DNA from: Micromonospora sp. LH3U1
GTDB taxonomy: Bacteria > Actinomycetota > Actinomycetes > Mycobacteriales > Micromonosporaceae
DNA length: 64,000 nt
Assembly (NCBI RefSeq): GCF_028475105.1
Contig: NZ_CP116936.1
Location: 5,765,501-5,829,500, forward strand
Direction of reading: 5' to 3'
Part shown: positions 55,001 through 63,668 of the stretch, piece by piece
Position numbering within the stretch: position 1 is the stretch's first letter
Layout of the letters: every line of letters begins with the position of its first letter
The notes under the pieces: model-generated
What the model was told of the DNA's origin: nothing
Database searches by the model: none
What the model saw: only the letters and a program-made list of their open reading frames with translations
Position numbers and translations under genes: made by a program

Positions 55001-55058
55001 CCAGGCGTGAGCGTCAACTATGACGGTCCGGAGTGGGAGAAACTCCCGTCGGCTGGGA

Positions 55059-56075
55059 TCACCGGCTTCGCACAGCCTGCCACTCCCGCAGTACCGCCAC
55101 CTCATCCGCCGGGTCGAGTCCGCCCTGCCGTACGGCGGCCGGGTGTGCTGTCATCCAGGACGCGGTCGCCCGAACGGTGTCGGCCAGCGGACGGACCGCC
55201 AGCCCGGCGTCCAGAGCCGGTCGGGCGTCCCGGTCCATCAGGCCGCCCCACTCCGGTAGCCGCACCCAGAGCGGCAGCGCCCGCTCCCCCGACCACTCGC
55301 GTACGTCCTGGGACAGCAGGAACTCCTGATCGACCCAGGTGAGGTCCGGATCGGCGACGCCCAGCCCGGCGGCAACCCCGGCCAGCAGGTCGGCCCGGGA
55401 CATCGCCGGCCCGGTGCCGTCGTACGTGCCGCTGAGGCGGGTGCCGGCGGCGCGCAGCAACCAAGCCGCCAGATCGGCGACGTCCACGAACTGCACCCGG
55501 TCGGTCGGCCGTCCAGGCGCGAGAACCTCTCCCCCGGCCGACAGCCGCCGCACCCAGTAGGGAAAGCGGTCGCTCGGGTCCTCCGCGCCGACGATCAGCC
55601 CCGCCCGGCAGATGAACGAGCGGTCCACGCCCACCCGCTCCCGAACCGCCTGTTCGATGCTCACCTTGCACTCGCCGTACCAGCGGTTGTCCGGGCCGAC
55701 CGGACCATCGACGTCCGGCGGGGCCGGTGCCAGCACCGGCGCGTCCGCCGCGGTCTGACCCGGGGTGGTGTTGTCCGCGTACACCGAGATCGTCGACACG
55801 AACGACCAGTTGTCGACGTGGTCAGCCAGGGCGGCGAGCGCGTACCGGGCGTGGCTGACCTGGCGGGTCACATCGACCACGGCGTCGAAACCCTCATCGG
55901 CGAGCGGCACCAGCGCCTCGGAATCGTCTCGGTCGACCGGCACGAAGCGGGCCTTCGCCGGCGCGACGCCGGACACGCCCCGTGCCGCGCAGGTCACGTC
56001 GTGGCCCTGCTCGATGGCGAGCTGCGCCACCGCCCGGCCGAGGAATCGGGTGCCACCAAGAATAAGGATCCGCAT
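55059..56075 (-). CDS. NAD(P)-dependent epimerase/reductase (extended SDR)
   Basis: 338 residues. ILGGTRFLGRAVAQLAIEQGHDVTC is the dinucleotide motif, FVSTISVYAD gives the catalytic Ser/Thr, and WYGECKVSIE holds the Tyr-x3-Lys pair. The C-terminal half (DRFPYWVRRL, RPTDRVQFVDVADLAAWLLRAA) is typical of reductases of the isoflavone-reductase/sugar-epimerase type. Substrate unknown. Between the regulator and an oppositely oriented SDR gene. Confidence 0.85.
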   Translation of the reverse strand: MRILILGGTRFLGRAVAQLAIEQGHDVTCAARGVSGVAPAKARFVPVDRDDSEALVPLADEGFDAVVDVTRQVSHARYALAALADHVDNWSFVSTISVYADNTTPGQTAADAPVLAPAPPDVDGPVGPDNRWYGECKVSIEQAVRERVGVDRSFICRAGLIVGAEDPSDRFPYWVRRLSAGGEVLAPGRPTDRVQFVDVADLAAWLLRAAGTRLSGTYDGTGPAMSRADLLAGVAAGLGVADPDLTWVDQEFLLSQDVREWSGERALPLWVRLPEWGGLMDRDARPALDAGLAVRPLADTVRATASWMTAHPAAVRQGGLDPADEVAVLREWQAVRSR

Positions 56076-56187
56076 CCGCTGATCCTGCGCGGTCGACGGG
56101 CGATTCGGCCAGCCAGTCTGCTCTCGGCAGAGCGCCGGCAGCGGGCCACCGGGCGATGCCCAGTAACCGGGGCACTAGCGTGAGCGC

Positions 56188-56880
56188 ATGGCGGAGCGCA
56201 GCGTGTTGGTGACCGGAGGTACCGGCGGGCTCGGCGGGGCGGTCGTCGCCGCGTTCGTCGAGGCGGGCTGGCGGGTGGTCGTACCGGGACGGGAAGCCCG
56301 GCCCGGCTCGGAGCCGGCGGCGGACGGCGTGGTCCGGCTGGTCGCGGACCTGAGCGACCCGGCGGGCGCCGCGCGGGTGGTCGAGGCCGCCGCCGGTGAG
56401 CCGGCAGCGCCGCTGCGGGCGGTGGTCAACCTGGTCGGCGGGTACGCCAGCGGTGGACTGGTGCACGAGACGCCGGTCGAGGATTTCGAGCGGATGCTCA
56501 CCGTCAACCTGCGACCGACCTACCTGGTCACCCAGGCCGCGCTGCCCCACCTCGTGGCGGCCGGCGGCGGCGCGGTGGTCTGCGTCTCGGCCCGCGCAGC
56601 GGTCGCCCCGTTCCCCGGTGCGGCCGGCTACGTGACGGCCAAGGCGGCGGTGCTGGCCTTCGCCAACGCGGTCGCGGTGGAGTACCGGTCGCGCAACGTG
56701 CGCTGCAACACCGTGCTGCCCAGCGTCATCGACACCCCGGCGAACCGGGTCGCCCAGCCCGACGCCGACCACTCCCGCTGGGTGACCCCGGACGAGATCG
56801 CGCCGGTGATCCGGTTCCTCGCGTCAGCGGAGTCCGCCCCCACCAGCGGTGCCACCGTCCCGGTCTACGGGCGGGCCTGA
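56188..56880 (+). CDS. Short-chain dehydrogenase/reductase
   Basis: 230 residues: VLVTGGTGGLGGAVVAAF (TGxxxGxG), VVNLVGGYASGG (NAG-like), VVCVSARAA (Ser) and GYVTAKAAVLAF (Tyr-x3-Lys). Complete catalytic set. Oxidises or reduces an unknown small substrate. Its last 16 bases overlap the convergent kinase gene. Confidence 0.9.
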   Translation: MAERSVLVTGGTGGLGGAVVAAFVEAGWRVVVPGREARPGSEPAADGVVRLVADLSDPAGAARVVEAAAGEPAAPLRAVVNLVGGYASGGLVHETPVEDFERMLTVNLRPTYLVTQAALPHLVAAGGGAVVCVSARAAVAPFPGAAGYVTAKAAVLAFANAVAVEYRSRNVRCNTVLPSVIDTPANRVAQPDADHSRWVTPDEIAPVIRFLASAESAPTSGATVPVYGRA

Positions 56881-57536
56881 GCCACCAACGGGCCGCTGTC
56901 ACCCGGCGCCGGATCGGAGGACGGGGGCAGCCAGGTCTCCAGGTGAGCCTGGATCTGCTCGGTCACCTCCTCGGTCGGGCGGCCCGCGTCGACCAGCACG
57001 AAGCTCGGGTACTCAGGAAGGGTTCGGTAGGCGGTGTCCGCCGCGGTCAGCCAGCCCATCGTCTCGTGGTCGGTGCCGCGCTCCTCGATGCGCCGGTACG
57101 CCTCCGCCGGGTCGACGGCGAGCAGGAAGGTCACCTGCGGCGTCGGGAACAGGCGGTAGCCGGCGCGGGCCAACCGCTCCCAGCGGTGCCCACCGTGCGC
57201 CCGGATGCTCGCGTACTGGCAGGCCGAGTAGCGATCCATCACGGCCGTCCGGCCGGTGAGCAGGCAACTGAGCAGGGCTACGGCGATGGCGAGCCAGCGC
57301 AGCACGGACTCCACGGCCAGCACACCGTCGCGCCCGACGAGGCGCTGAGCGTCCGGCCGCCCGAGCCGGTGGGCGAGCCGTCCGAGCCACCGCCGCCCGC
57401 TGGCGTTGCGTCGGTATTTCGCGGGGCGGCCGGCGGCGGTCAGTGCGTCGGCCAGCCGGTGCGCCTGAGTGGTCTTGCCCGAACCGTCGATGCCGATCAG
57501 GGCAACGGTGCGCAACCGGGCCCTGCCGCGTCGCAT
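56865..57536 (-). CDS. Thymidylate kinase-like P-loop kinase
   Basis: 223 residues with GIDGSGKTTQAHRLADAL (Walker A), VMDRYSACQYAS (DR(Y/H) motif) and LLAVDPAEAYRRIEERG. It looks like a dTMP kinase family member, but the core is divergent with an Arg-rich insertion (NASGRRWLGRLAHRLGR). Probably a second, non-canonical kinase. The ATG at 57536 is chosen over one at 57578. Confidence 0.82.
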   Translation of the reverse strand: MRRGRARLRTVALIGIDGSGKTTQAHRLADALTAAGRPAKYRRNASGRRWLGRLAHRLGRPDAQRLVGRDGVLAVESVLRWLAIAVALLSCLLTGRTAVMDRYSACQYASIRAHGGHRWERLARAGYRLFPTPQVTFLLAVDPAEAYRRIEERGTDHETMGWLTAADTAYRTLPEYPSFVLVDAGRPTEEVTEQIQAHLETWLPPSSDPAPGDSGPLVAQARP

Positions 57537-57715
57537 CCCTGATCTGGCCACCCTCGACAGGTTATCCGACCCACGCACCGAGTCCGCGAGGTTTGTGGTG
57601 CTTCATCCCGGTTGGGGCCCGACCGGGACGCGCGCAGGTGTGGCCGACCGGAATGCCGGGTACCGGAGTTCGAAATCCAACCGCCGGTCCACCAACATGA
57701 CGACGGGAGAACCAG

Positions 57716-58300
57716 ATGGCTGAGCACGGGGACGAGAGTCTGGTGCACACCCTGAAAAAGGTCGCCGCCGTGCTCAAGCAGTCCGAGATCCCGTTCGCCC
57801 TGGGCGGCAGCTTCGCCGTCTACGCCCACGGCGGCCACTCCAGCGAGCACGACGTCGACTTCCTGATCCGGGAGTCGGACGTGGAACGGTCGCTTGAGGC
57901 CCTGGTGTCCGCCGGATTCGTCGCCGAACGTCCACCGGAGGACTGGCTGGTGAAGGTCTTCGACGACGGGCGCATGGTGGATCTGATCCACCGGCCGATC
58001 GAGACGCCGGTGACCGAGGAGACGTTCGCCGACACGGTCATCCGGCCAGTGGACGCGATCCAGATGCCGGTCCTGTCCGCCAGCCAGCTGATGGTGCACA
58101 AGCTGCTCAGCTTCTCCCAGCACTACTGCGACTTCGCCCGCGGCCTGCCACTGGCCCGGTCGCTGAGGGAGCAGATCGACTGGGAAAGGGTACGCAAGGA
58201 GACGCAGCACTCGCCGTACGCCGAGGCGTTCCTGGTGCTGCTGGACCGACTGGAGGTGGTGCCGGCCGCCGGCACCCAGCCAGGAGAGGGGACATCGTGA
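57716..58300 (+). CDS. Nucleotidyltransferase-fold protein (toxin/antitoxin-like)
   Basis: 194 residues. IPFALGGSFAVYAHGGHSSEHDVDFLIRESD is the GS...DxD nucleotidyltransferase core, followed by LMVHKLLSFSQHYCDFARGLPLARSL and a helical C-terminus. It resembles AbiEii/MNT-type proteins, but no partner toxin or antitoxin frame is adjacent. First of a close four-gene set with a BON protein, a phosphoesterase and the GPGG microprotein. Confidence 0.75.
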   Translation: MAEHGDESLVHTLKKVAAVLKQSEIPFALGGSFAVYAHGGHSSEHDVDFLIRESDVERSLEALVSAGFVAERPPEDWLVKVFDDGRMVDLIHRPIETPVTEETFADTVIRPVDAIQMPVLSASQLMVHKLLSFSQHYCDFARGLPLARSLREQIDWERVRKETQHSPYAEAFLVLLDRLEVVPAAGTQPGEGTS

Positions 58301-58572
58301 CCCACCATCGGGACATCGGCGCCGGGCCACCGGACGAGTACGTCGAAGCGGAGATCCAACGGCTGCTCGCCGAGGACCCCGCCGTCGCCGAACAGGGGAT
58401 CACCGTGGTCCGACGGGAACGCGCCCTCGTGCTCCACGGCGAGGTGGAGAGCCCGCACCGGCGGGAGGAGATCCTGCGCCGGGTGTCCGAGCGCTTCCCG
58501 GACGTGCCGATCACCAGCGACATCGGGGTGATCCGCGTCCAGGCGCCCACGGAGATCGAGCAACTGCCCTGA
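58297..58572 (+). CDS. BON-domain-like protein, 91 aa
   Basis: EAEIQRLLAEDPAVAEQGITVVRRERALVLHGEVESPHRREEILRRVSERFPDVPITSDIGV is one BON-type beta-alpha-beta module, without a signal peptide. BON domains bind membranes or lipids. GTG start overlaps the preceding stop (GTGA). Confidence 0.75.
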   Translation: MTHHRDIGAGPPDEYVEAEIQRLLAEDPAVAEQGITVVRRERALVLHGEVESPHRREEILRRVSERFPDVPITSDIGVIRVQAPTEIEQLP

Positions 58573-58582
58573 AGGAGGTTTC

Positions 58583-59359
58583 ATGGTGATCCGGATCGCC
58601 GCCGTGGGCGACGTGCATCTGGACCAGGACGTGGTCGGCCGATTCCGTCCCGCATTGGAAGAACTGCCGGACTGCGCCGATGTGCTGCTGCTGGCCGGGG
58701 ACCTGACCCGGCACGGCACCGAGGCCGAGGCGCGCTGCGTGGCAGAGGAGTTCGGTGGGTTGGCCGTGCCGGTGGTGACCGTGCTGGGCAACCACGACCA
58801 CCAGTGTGACCAGGTGCCGCAGGTGGTCAAGGTGCTCGAGGACGCGGGCATCACCGTGCTGGAGGGCAACGGGGTGGTGCTGGACTGCGCGGGCGGCCGG
58901 CTCGGCATCGCCGGCGTCAAGGGCTTCGGCGGCGGGTTCGCCGGGCGGTGCGCGAGTGACTTCGGCGAGCCGGAGATGAAGTCGTTCGTGCGGACCACCA
59001 CCGACAGCGCGGACCGCCTCGGTGCGGCGCTGCGCTCGCTGGACTGCGACATGCTGGTGGCGCTCACCCACTACGCGCCGGTGCCGGACACGCTGGTCGG
59101 CGAACCGCTGGAGATCTACCCGTTCCTCGGCTCGTACCAGTTGGGTCAGGCGATCGACTCGGCGCCCACGGCGCTGGCCCTGCACGGGCACGCGCATGCC
59201 GGCACCGAGCGCGGCACGACCCCCGGCGGGGTACGCGTCCGCAACGTCGCGCACCCGGTGATCAAGCAGGCGTACAGCGTCTTCCACGTTGGCGATCAAC
59301 TTGACACCGACCAGGTTTCCCCGATCGGCCAGTCGGGTAGTCAGAGGTCATGGAGCTGA
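58583..59359 (+). CDS. Calcineurin-like metallophosphoesterase
   Basis: 258 residues with all binuclear-metal motifs: AAVGDVHLD (DxH), LAGDLTRHG (GD), VLGNHDHQ (GNHD), THYAP and HGHAHAG. A pyrophosphatase/phosphodiesterase or DNA-repair-type phosphatase; substrate not clear. An AAGGAGG site precedes the ATG. Overlaps the GPGG microprotein by 10 bases. Confidence 0.9.
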   Translation: MVIRIAAVGDVHLDQDVVGRFRPALEELPDCADVLLLAGDLTRHGTEAEARCVAEEFGGLAVPVVTVLGNHDHQCDQVPQVVKVLEDAGITVLEGNGVVLDCAGGRLGIAGVKGFGGGFAGRCASDFGEPEMKSFVRTTTDSADRLGAALRSLDCDMLVALTHYAPVPDTLVGEPLEIYPFLGSYQLGQAIDSAPTALALHGHAHAGTERGTTPGGVRVRNVAHPVIKQAYSVFHVGDQLDTDQVSPIGQSGSQRSWS

Positions 59360-59493
59360 TTCTCTGGATTCTCGCAGTCGTACTCGTGGTCGCCGGCATC
59401 CTCGCGCTGTTCCGCCGGCAGATCCTGTGGGGCATCGTCCTCATCGTTGTCGGGCTGTTGGTCGGCCCGGGTGGTGTCAGCATCTTCAATTAG
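59350..59493 (+). CDS. GPGG-motif small membrane protein, 47 aa
   Basis: A 47-residue protein, one or two hydrophobic helices (LILWILAVVLVVAGILALF, ILWGIVLIVVGLLVG) ending GPGGVSIFN. The conserved GPGG(V/I)SIF tail is known in actinobacterial microproteins of unknown role. ATG at 59350 lies inside the previous gene's end, so translation may be coupled. Confidence 0.82.
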   Translation: MELILWILAVVLVVAGILALFRRQILWGIVLIVVGLLVGPGGVSIFN

Positions 59494-59633
59494 CGATCGC
59501 ACCTTCAACACCGGGACCCGCCGGGGTCGCCGCGACCGGAGCTTCGTCCTCCCGACAGGAGCACCGGACACGGCGATCCCGGCGCCTTCTTTTCCGCGTG
59601 TTCGACGGGCGGTCGAAGGGAGATATCTCGACC

Positions 59634-60128
59634 ATGAAGACATTGCAGAGGACGCGACCCACCTCCGGCCGGCGGTCCTGGTGGGCCCTCGCCGGTTTCG
59701 CGGCGGCCGTGTTCGTCGCGGCCGCGATCGGCGGGCTGGGCGTGCAGGGCACCACCGGCGAGTACGCGAGCCTGCGGCAGCCCGGTTGGGCGCCGCCCTC
59801 GTGGTTGTTCGGCCCGGTCTGGTCGCTGCTCTACGCACTGATCGCGGTGGCCGGCTGGCTGGTGTGGCGCCGGGTCGGCTTCGGTCCGGCCCTCTGGGCA
59901 TGGACCGCCCAACTGGTGCTCAATGCGATCTGGACCCCGCTGTTCTTCAGCGCGGGGCAGTACGGGCTGGCGTTCGCCGAGATCGTGGTGATGTGGCTGG
60001 CGATCGGGCTCACCGTGGTGCTGTTCGCCCGGGTGTCCCGAGCTGCGGCTGCGCTGCTGCTGCCCTACTGGGCCTGGGTCACCTTCGCCGCCGCGTTGAA
60101 CCTGTCGATCTGGCGGCTGAACGCCTGA
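59634..60128 (+). CDS. TspO/MBR family protein
   Basis: 164 residues with five helices. WAPPSWLFGPVWSLLYALIAVAGWLVW and LVLNAIWTPLFF are TspO signatures, with the conserved W/P positions. It binds tetrapyrroles or cholesterol-like ligands in the membrane; in other bacteria it answers oxygen, light or salt stress. Independent of the cobalamin genes, far upstream here. Confidence 0.92.
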   Translation: MKTLQRTRPTSGRRSWWALAGFAAAVFVAAAIGGLGVQGTTGEYASLRQPGWAPPSWLFGPVWSLLYALIAVAGWLVWRRVGFGPALWAWTAQLVLNAIWTPLFFSAGQYGLAFAEIVVMWLAIGLTVVLFARVSRAAAALLLPYWAWVTFAAALNLSIWRLNA

Positions 60129-60132
60129 CCGC

Positions 60133-60165
60133 CGGTCTCCGGCGAGCACCGCCCACCGGAGACCG
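60133..60165. terminator. Stem-loop between convergent genes
   Basis: A 10-bp stem CGGTCTCCGG with a 13-base loop, between the TspO and M23 peptidase genes. Confidence 0.55.
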
Positions 60166-60179
60166 CCGTCGTTGCGTGG

Positions 60180-60953
60180 TCAGCAGCGGGGCACGCCGGG
60201 GATGTAGCCGTCGTGCCCGGTGTACACGTACGCGTCCGCGATGAACCTGCCGGAGCCGATCCGGTCCCAGATCGAGCTGGTGCCGTACGTGCCGGTGACC
60301 GTGGTGCCGCTGGTCTGGCAGGCGATGGTCACCCGGGCGCCGTCGGCGACGGTGCCCACCGAGGCGTACCCGGTGCCGGGGCCGGAGCGGACGGTCAGCG
60401 GGGTGCCGCTGGTGTCGACCGTGCCGTTGCCGCTGCCCGAAGAGCACCCGTTGTCACTGGTGTAGGTCTTGGTGCCCCAGTACAGGCCCAGGGCGCCGTT
60501 GAAGCGGACCTGGATGTCGGCGCCGTTGAGGCGCTGCTCGTAGTGCAGGTGCGGGCCGGTCGAGCCACCGGTGCTGCCGACCCAGCCGAGCACCTTGCCG
60601 TAGCCGACCGTCTGCCCGACCGAGACATTGAAGCCGTTGAGGTGGGCGTAATAGGTGCTGTAACCGCCCCCGTGGTTGATCCGGACGTATTTGCCGTAAC
60701 TGGTGCCGCCGAGGTCGGTCACCCGGTCGACGGTGCCGGGGGCGCTGGCCACCACCGGGTCCCCGAGGTCGTCGGTGCGGTTGAAGTCGACGGCGTTGGC
60801 CGGACTGTGACCCGACCGGGTCTGCCCGGACCAGGACTGATTGCACGGGAACGGCACCTTGAAGGTCGGCGCGGCCAGGGCCGGGCTCGCCGGCACCAGT
60901 GCTCCCCCGACGAGCAGACCCGTCACCAGCAGGCTGATCCATCGCTTAGGCAT
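60180..60953 (-). CDS. Secreted M23 metallopeptidase with SH3-like domain
   Basis: 257 residues. Signal peptide ISLLVTGLLVGGALVPASPALA. The M23 zinc site is SGHSPANAVDFN (His and Asp) and TGPHLHYE (HxH). TPLTVRSGPGTGYASVGTVADGARVTIAC is a bacterial SH3-type domain ending in Cys pairs. Degrades peptidoglycan cross-bridges outside the cell. It diverges from the ABC transporter operon. Confidence 0.9.
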   Translation of the reverse strand: MPKRWISLLVTGLLVGGALVPASPALAAPTFKVPFPCNQSWSGQTRSGHSPANAVDFNRTDDLGDPVVASAPGTVDRVTDLGGTSYGKYVRINHGGGYSTYYAHLNGFNVSVGQTVGYGKVLGWVGSTGGSTGPHLHYEQRLNGADIQVRFNGALGLYWGTKTYTSDNGCSSGSGNGTVDTSGTPLTVRSGPGTGYASVGTVADGARVTIACQTSGTTVTGTYGTSSIWDRIGSGRFIADAYVYTGHDGYIPGVPRC

Positions 60954-61014
60954 ACAACCCCTCCTATGTCGAAAACCTTCGATGCGAGGCGTTCAGCCTG
61001 ACAGATATCGTCAT

Positions 61015-61033
61015 TCTTCGAAAGACTCGAAGA
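61015..61033. promoter_or_regulatory. Palindromic site in the M23 upstream region
   Basis: TCTTCGA-AAGAC-TCGAAGA, seven-base arms, about 62 bases before the M23 start. Could be a regulator site; the cognate protein is unknown. Confidence 0.4.
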
Positions 61034-61120
61034 TCTGGCTCGGGAGCGCGCCCACGAGGCGGCCCGGAGGTTTCTGGATTGTTACTCGCTCGTGTCTGAC
61101 AGGGGCTGGACCGGACCGGA

Positions 61121-61134
61121 TGCAAGCGCTTACA
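61121..61134 (+). promoter_or_regulatory. LacI-family operator upstream of the alpha-glucoside transporter
   Basis: TGCAAGCGCTTACA is the classic LacI/CcpA-like palindrome with a central CG, 71 bases before the solute-binding protein start. A LacI regulator gene is not in the window. Confidence 0.65.
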
Positions 61135-61204
61135 TGTGTGCACGCCCATCGGGACCGGCGCCGGGCCTCTGAGCACGACCGCGCCGGCTAGAAAGGAGGA
61201 CGGC

Positions 61205-62551
61205 ATGGCGGTCTTCACCAGACCACGCCAGGCCTTCGCGATCGCCGGCGTACTCGGGCTGGCGCTCAGCGCCACCGCCTGCGGTACCGGCGACGACAAG
61301 AAGAGCGACAACGCGGGCTCCGCGGAGTGTGCCGCATACGACAAGTACGAGGGCCACGACGGCAAGAAGGTCTCCATCTACGCGTCCATCCGTGACGCGG
61401 AGGCCGACCTGCTGGAGCGGTCGTGGGCGCAGTTCACCGACTGCACCGGCATCGAGATCGACTACGAGGGCAGCGGCGAGTTCGAGGCGCAGCTCCCCGT
61501 CCGGGTCGACGGCGGCAACGCCCCCGACATCGCTTTCGTGCCCCAGCCGGGCCTCGTGAAGCGGTTCGCGGACGCCGGCAAGCTGAAGTCCCTCGGTGCC
61601 GACACCAAGGCCCTGGCCGAGCAGAACATGCCGGCCGACTGGCTGAAGTACGGCACCGTGAACGGGACGCTCTACGGTGTGCCGCTCGGCGCCAACGTGA
61701 AGTCCTTCGTCTGGTATTCGCCGAAGACGTTCAAGGAGAAGGGCTGGGAGGTCCCGACCAGCTGGGACCAGCTGATCGCCCTGAGCGACAAGATCGCCGC
61801 CAGCGGCATGAAGCCGTGGTGCGCGGGTGTCGAGTCCGGTGACGCCACTGGCTGGCCGGCGACCGACTGGATCGAAGACATGATGCTGCGGACGCAGACC
61901 CCCGAGGTCTACGACCAGTGGACGACCCACGCCATCCCGTTCAACGACCCGAAGGTTGCCGAGGCGGTCGACCGCGCCGGCACCATCCTCAAGAACGAGA
62001 AGTACATGAACGGCGGGTTCGGCGGCGTCAAGAGCATCACCACCACCTCCTTCCAGGAGGCGGGCGTGCCGGTCACCAACGGCAAGTGCGCCATGCACCG
62101 GCAGGCCTCGTTCTACGCCAACCAGTTCCCCGAGGGCACCAAGGTGGCTGAGGACGGCGACGCGTTCGCCTTCTACTTCCCGGCCATCGACCCGGCCAAG
62201 GGCAAGCCGGTGCTGGGCGCGGGCGAGTTCGTCGTCGCGTACGCCGACCGTCCCGAGGTCCAGGCGGTGCAGACCTACCTCGCCTCCGGCGAGTACGTCA
62301 ACAGCCGCGCGAAGCTCGGCAACTGGGTCACGGCGAACAACAAGCTGGACATCGCCAACGTGGCCAGCCCGATCGACAAGCTGTCCGTCCAGATCCTCCA
62401 GGACAAGACCGGCGTCTTCCGCTTCGACGGCTCCGACCTGATGCCGGCCGGTGTCGGGGCGGGAACGTTCTGGAAGGGCATGGTCGAGTGGCTGAACGGC
62501 AAGGCGACCGCCCCGGTGCTCCAGGGCATCGAGAGCAGCTGGCCTAAGTGA
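61205..62551 (+). CDS. ABC transporter solute-binding lipoprotein (alpha-glucoside type)
   Basis: 449 residues. Signal and lipobox AIAGVLGLALSATACG (Cys near residue 26). The mature CUT1-type fold has EGHDGKKVSIYASIRD, IDYEGSGEFEAQLPVRVDGGNAPDIAFVPQPG and FWKGMVEWLNGK, close to AglE-like alpha-glucoside-binding proteins. RBS GAAAGGAGG. First gene of the transporter operon, controlled by the LacI-type operator. Sugar specificity not proven. Confidence 0.9.
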   Translation: MAVFTRPRQAFAIAGVLGLALSATACGTGDDKKSDNAGSAECAAYDKYEGHDGKKVSIYASIRDAEADLLERSWAQFTDCTGIEIDYEGSGEFEAQLPVRVDGGNAPDIAFVPQPGLVKRFADAGKLKSLGADTKALAEQNMPADWLKYGTVNGTLYGVPLGANVKSFVWYSPKTFKEKGWEVPTSWDQLIALSDKIAASGMKPWCAGVESGDATGWPATDWIEDMMLRTQTPEVYDQWTTHAIPFNDPKVAEAVDRAGTILKNEKYMNGGFGGVKSITTTSFQEAGVPVTNGKCAMHRQASFYANQFPEGTKVAEDGDAFAFYFPAIDPAKGKPVLGAGEFVVAYADRPEVQAVQTYLASGEYVNSRAKLGNWVTANNKLDIANVASPIDKLSVQILQDKTGVFRFDGSDLMPAGVGAGTFWKGMVEWLNGKATAPVLQGIESSWPK

Positions 62552-62557
62552 TCCCGG

Positions 62558-62593
62558 CGGTGGCCCGGCCCGCGCTCGCGGGCCGGGCCACCG
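62558..62593 (+). terminator. Intra-operon hairpin after the binding protein
   Basis: A perfect 16-bp stem CGGTGGCCCGGCCCGC with a four-base loop between binding-protein and permease genes. Such hairpins usually raise binding-protein mRNA over permease mRNA by processing and 3' protection. Confidence 0.75.
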
Positions 62594-62620
62594 GCCGAGT
62601 AGACCCGGAAGGGAGGGTTG

Positions 62621-63667
62621 ATGGAGTTCGACTTCGCCGATCAGCAGCCGAAGCTCCTCATGCTGATGTACGGGCTGATCGCCTTCGTGGTGGTGGTGGG
62701 CGGTCTGCTCCTGCTGCTCGACGTCGTACCGGCCTGGTTCGCACGGCGACGCGAGGCGCAGCTCGTCGCCGCGTCCGCGAGTGGAGCGCCGATCACCCGG
62801 CGACTCAAGCAACGCGAGGGTCTCTTCGCCCTCTTCTTCCTGCTGCCGACGCTTCTGCTGCTCGCCATCGGCCTGGTCGTGCCAGCCATCCGCACCGTGT
62901 CGCTCTCCCTGATGGACAGGGAAAGCAACAACTGGGTGGGGCTGCGCAACTACGGCTGGATGTTCTCTGACGACTCCATCGTCCGGGTCCTGGTCAACAG
63001 CCTGGTCTGGGTGCTCCTGGTCCCTCTGGTGGCGACCGCGTTCGGCGTGATCTACGCCGTTCTGGTGGACAAGGCCCGGTTCGAGGTCGTCGCCAAGTCC
63101 CTGATCTTCCTGCCGATGGCGATCTCCTTCGTCGGCGCGAGCATCATCTGGAAGTTCGTCTACGCCTACCGCGGTGAAGGCGACCAGATCGGTCTGCTCA
63201 ACCAGATCGTGGTCACCCTCGGCGGTGAGCCCAAGCAGTGGCTGCTCGAATCACCCCTGAACACGCTGCTGCTGATCGTCATCATGATCTGGATCCAGGC
63301 CGGTTTCGCCATGGTGGTGCTCTCCGCCGCGATCAAGGCCATCCCCGGGGACATCGTGGAGGCCGCCCGGCTCGACGGGGTCAGCCCGTGGCAGATGTTC
63401 TGGCAGATCACCATGCCGAGCATCCGGCCCGCGCTGATCGTGGTGGTGGTGACCCTCTCGATCGGCTCGCTCAAGGTCTTCGACATCGTCCGGACCGCCA
63501 CCAACGGCAACTACGACACCAGCGTGATCGCCAACGAGATGTACAACCAGGCATTCCGGTACGGCGAGAACGGCCAGGGCTCCGCGCTCGCGGTCTTCCT
63601 CTTCATCCTGGTCATCCCGATCGTGATCTACCAGATCCGCAACCTCCGTCAACAGCGGGAGGGCTGA
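62621..63667 (+). CDS. ABC transporter permease (AglF-like)
   Basis: 348 residues with an N-terminal extra helix, then six helices of a MalF-type permease. AIKAIPGDIVEAARLDGVSPWQMFWQITMPSIRPALIVVVV is the EAA loop that contacts the ATPase. Start ATG at 62621 preferred over TTG at 62618 behind GGGAGG. Part of the CUT1 sugar importer. The ATPase gene is outside the window, or a shared MsiK-type ATPase is used. Confidence 0.9.
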   Translation: MEFDFADQQPKLLMLMYGLIAFVVVVGGLLLLLDVVPAWFARRREAQLVAASASGAPITRRLKQREGLFALFFLLPTLLLLAIGLVVPAIRTVSLSLMDRESNNWVGLRNYGWMFSDDSIVRVLVNSLVWVLLVPLVATAFGVIYAVLVDKARFEVVAKSLIFLPMAISFVGASIIWKFVYAYRGEGDQIGLLNQIVVTLGGEPKQWLLESPLNTLLLIVIMIWIQAGFAMVVLSAAIKAIPGDIVEAARLDGVSPWQMFWQITMPSIRPALIVVVVTLSIGSLKVFDIVRTATNGNYDTSVIANEMYNQAFRYGENGQGSALAVFLFILVIPIVIYQIRNLRQQREG

Positions 63668-63668
63668 G

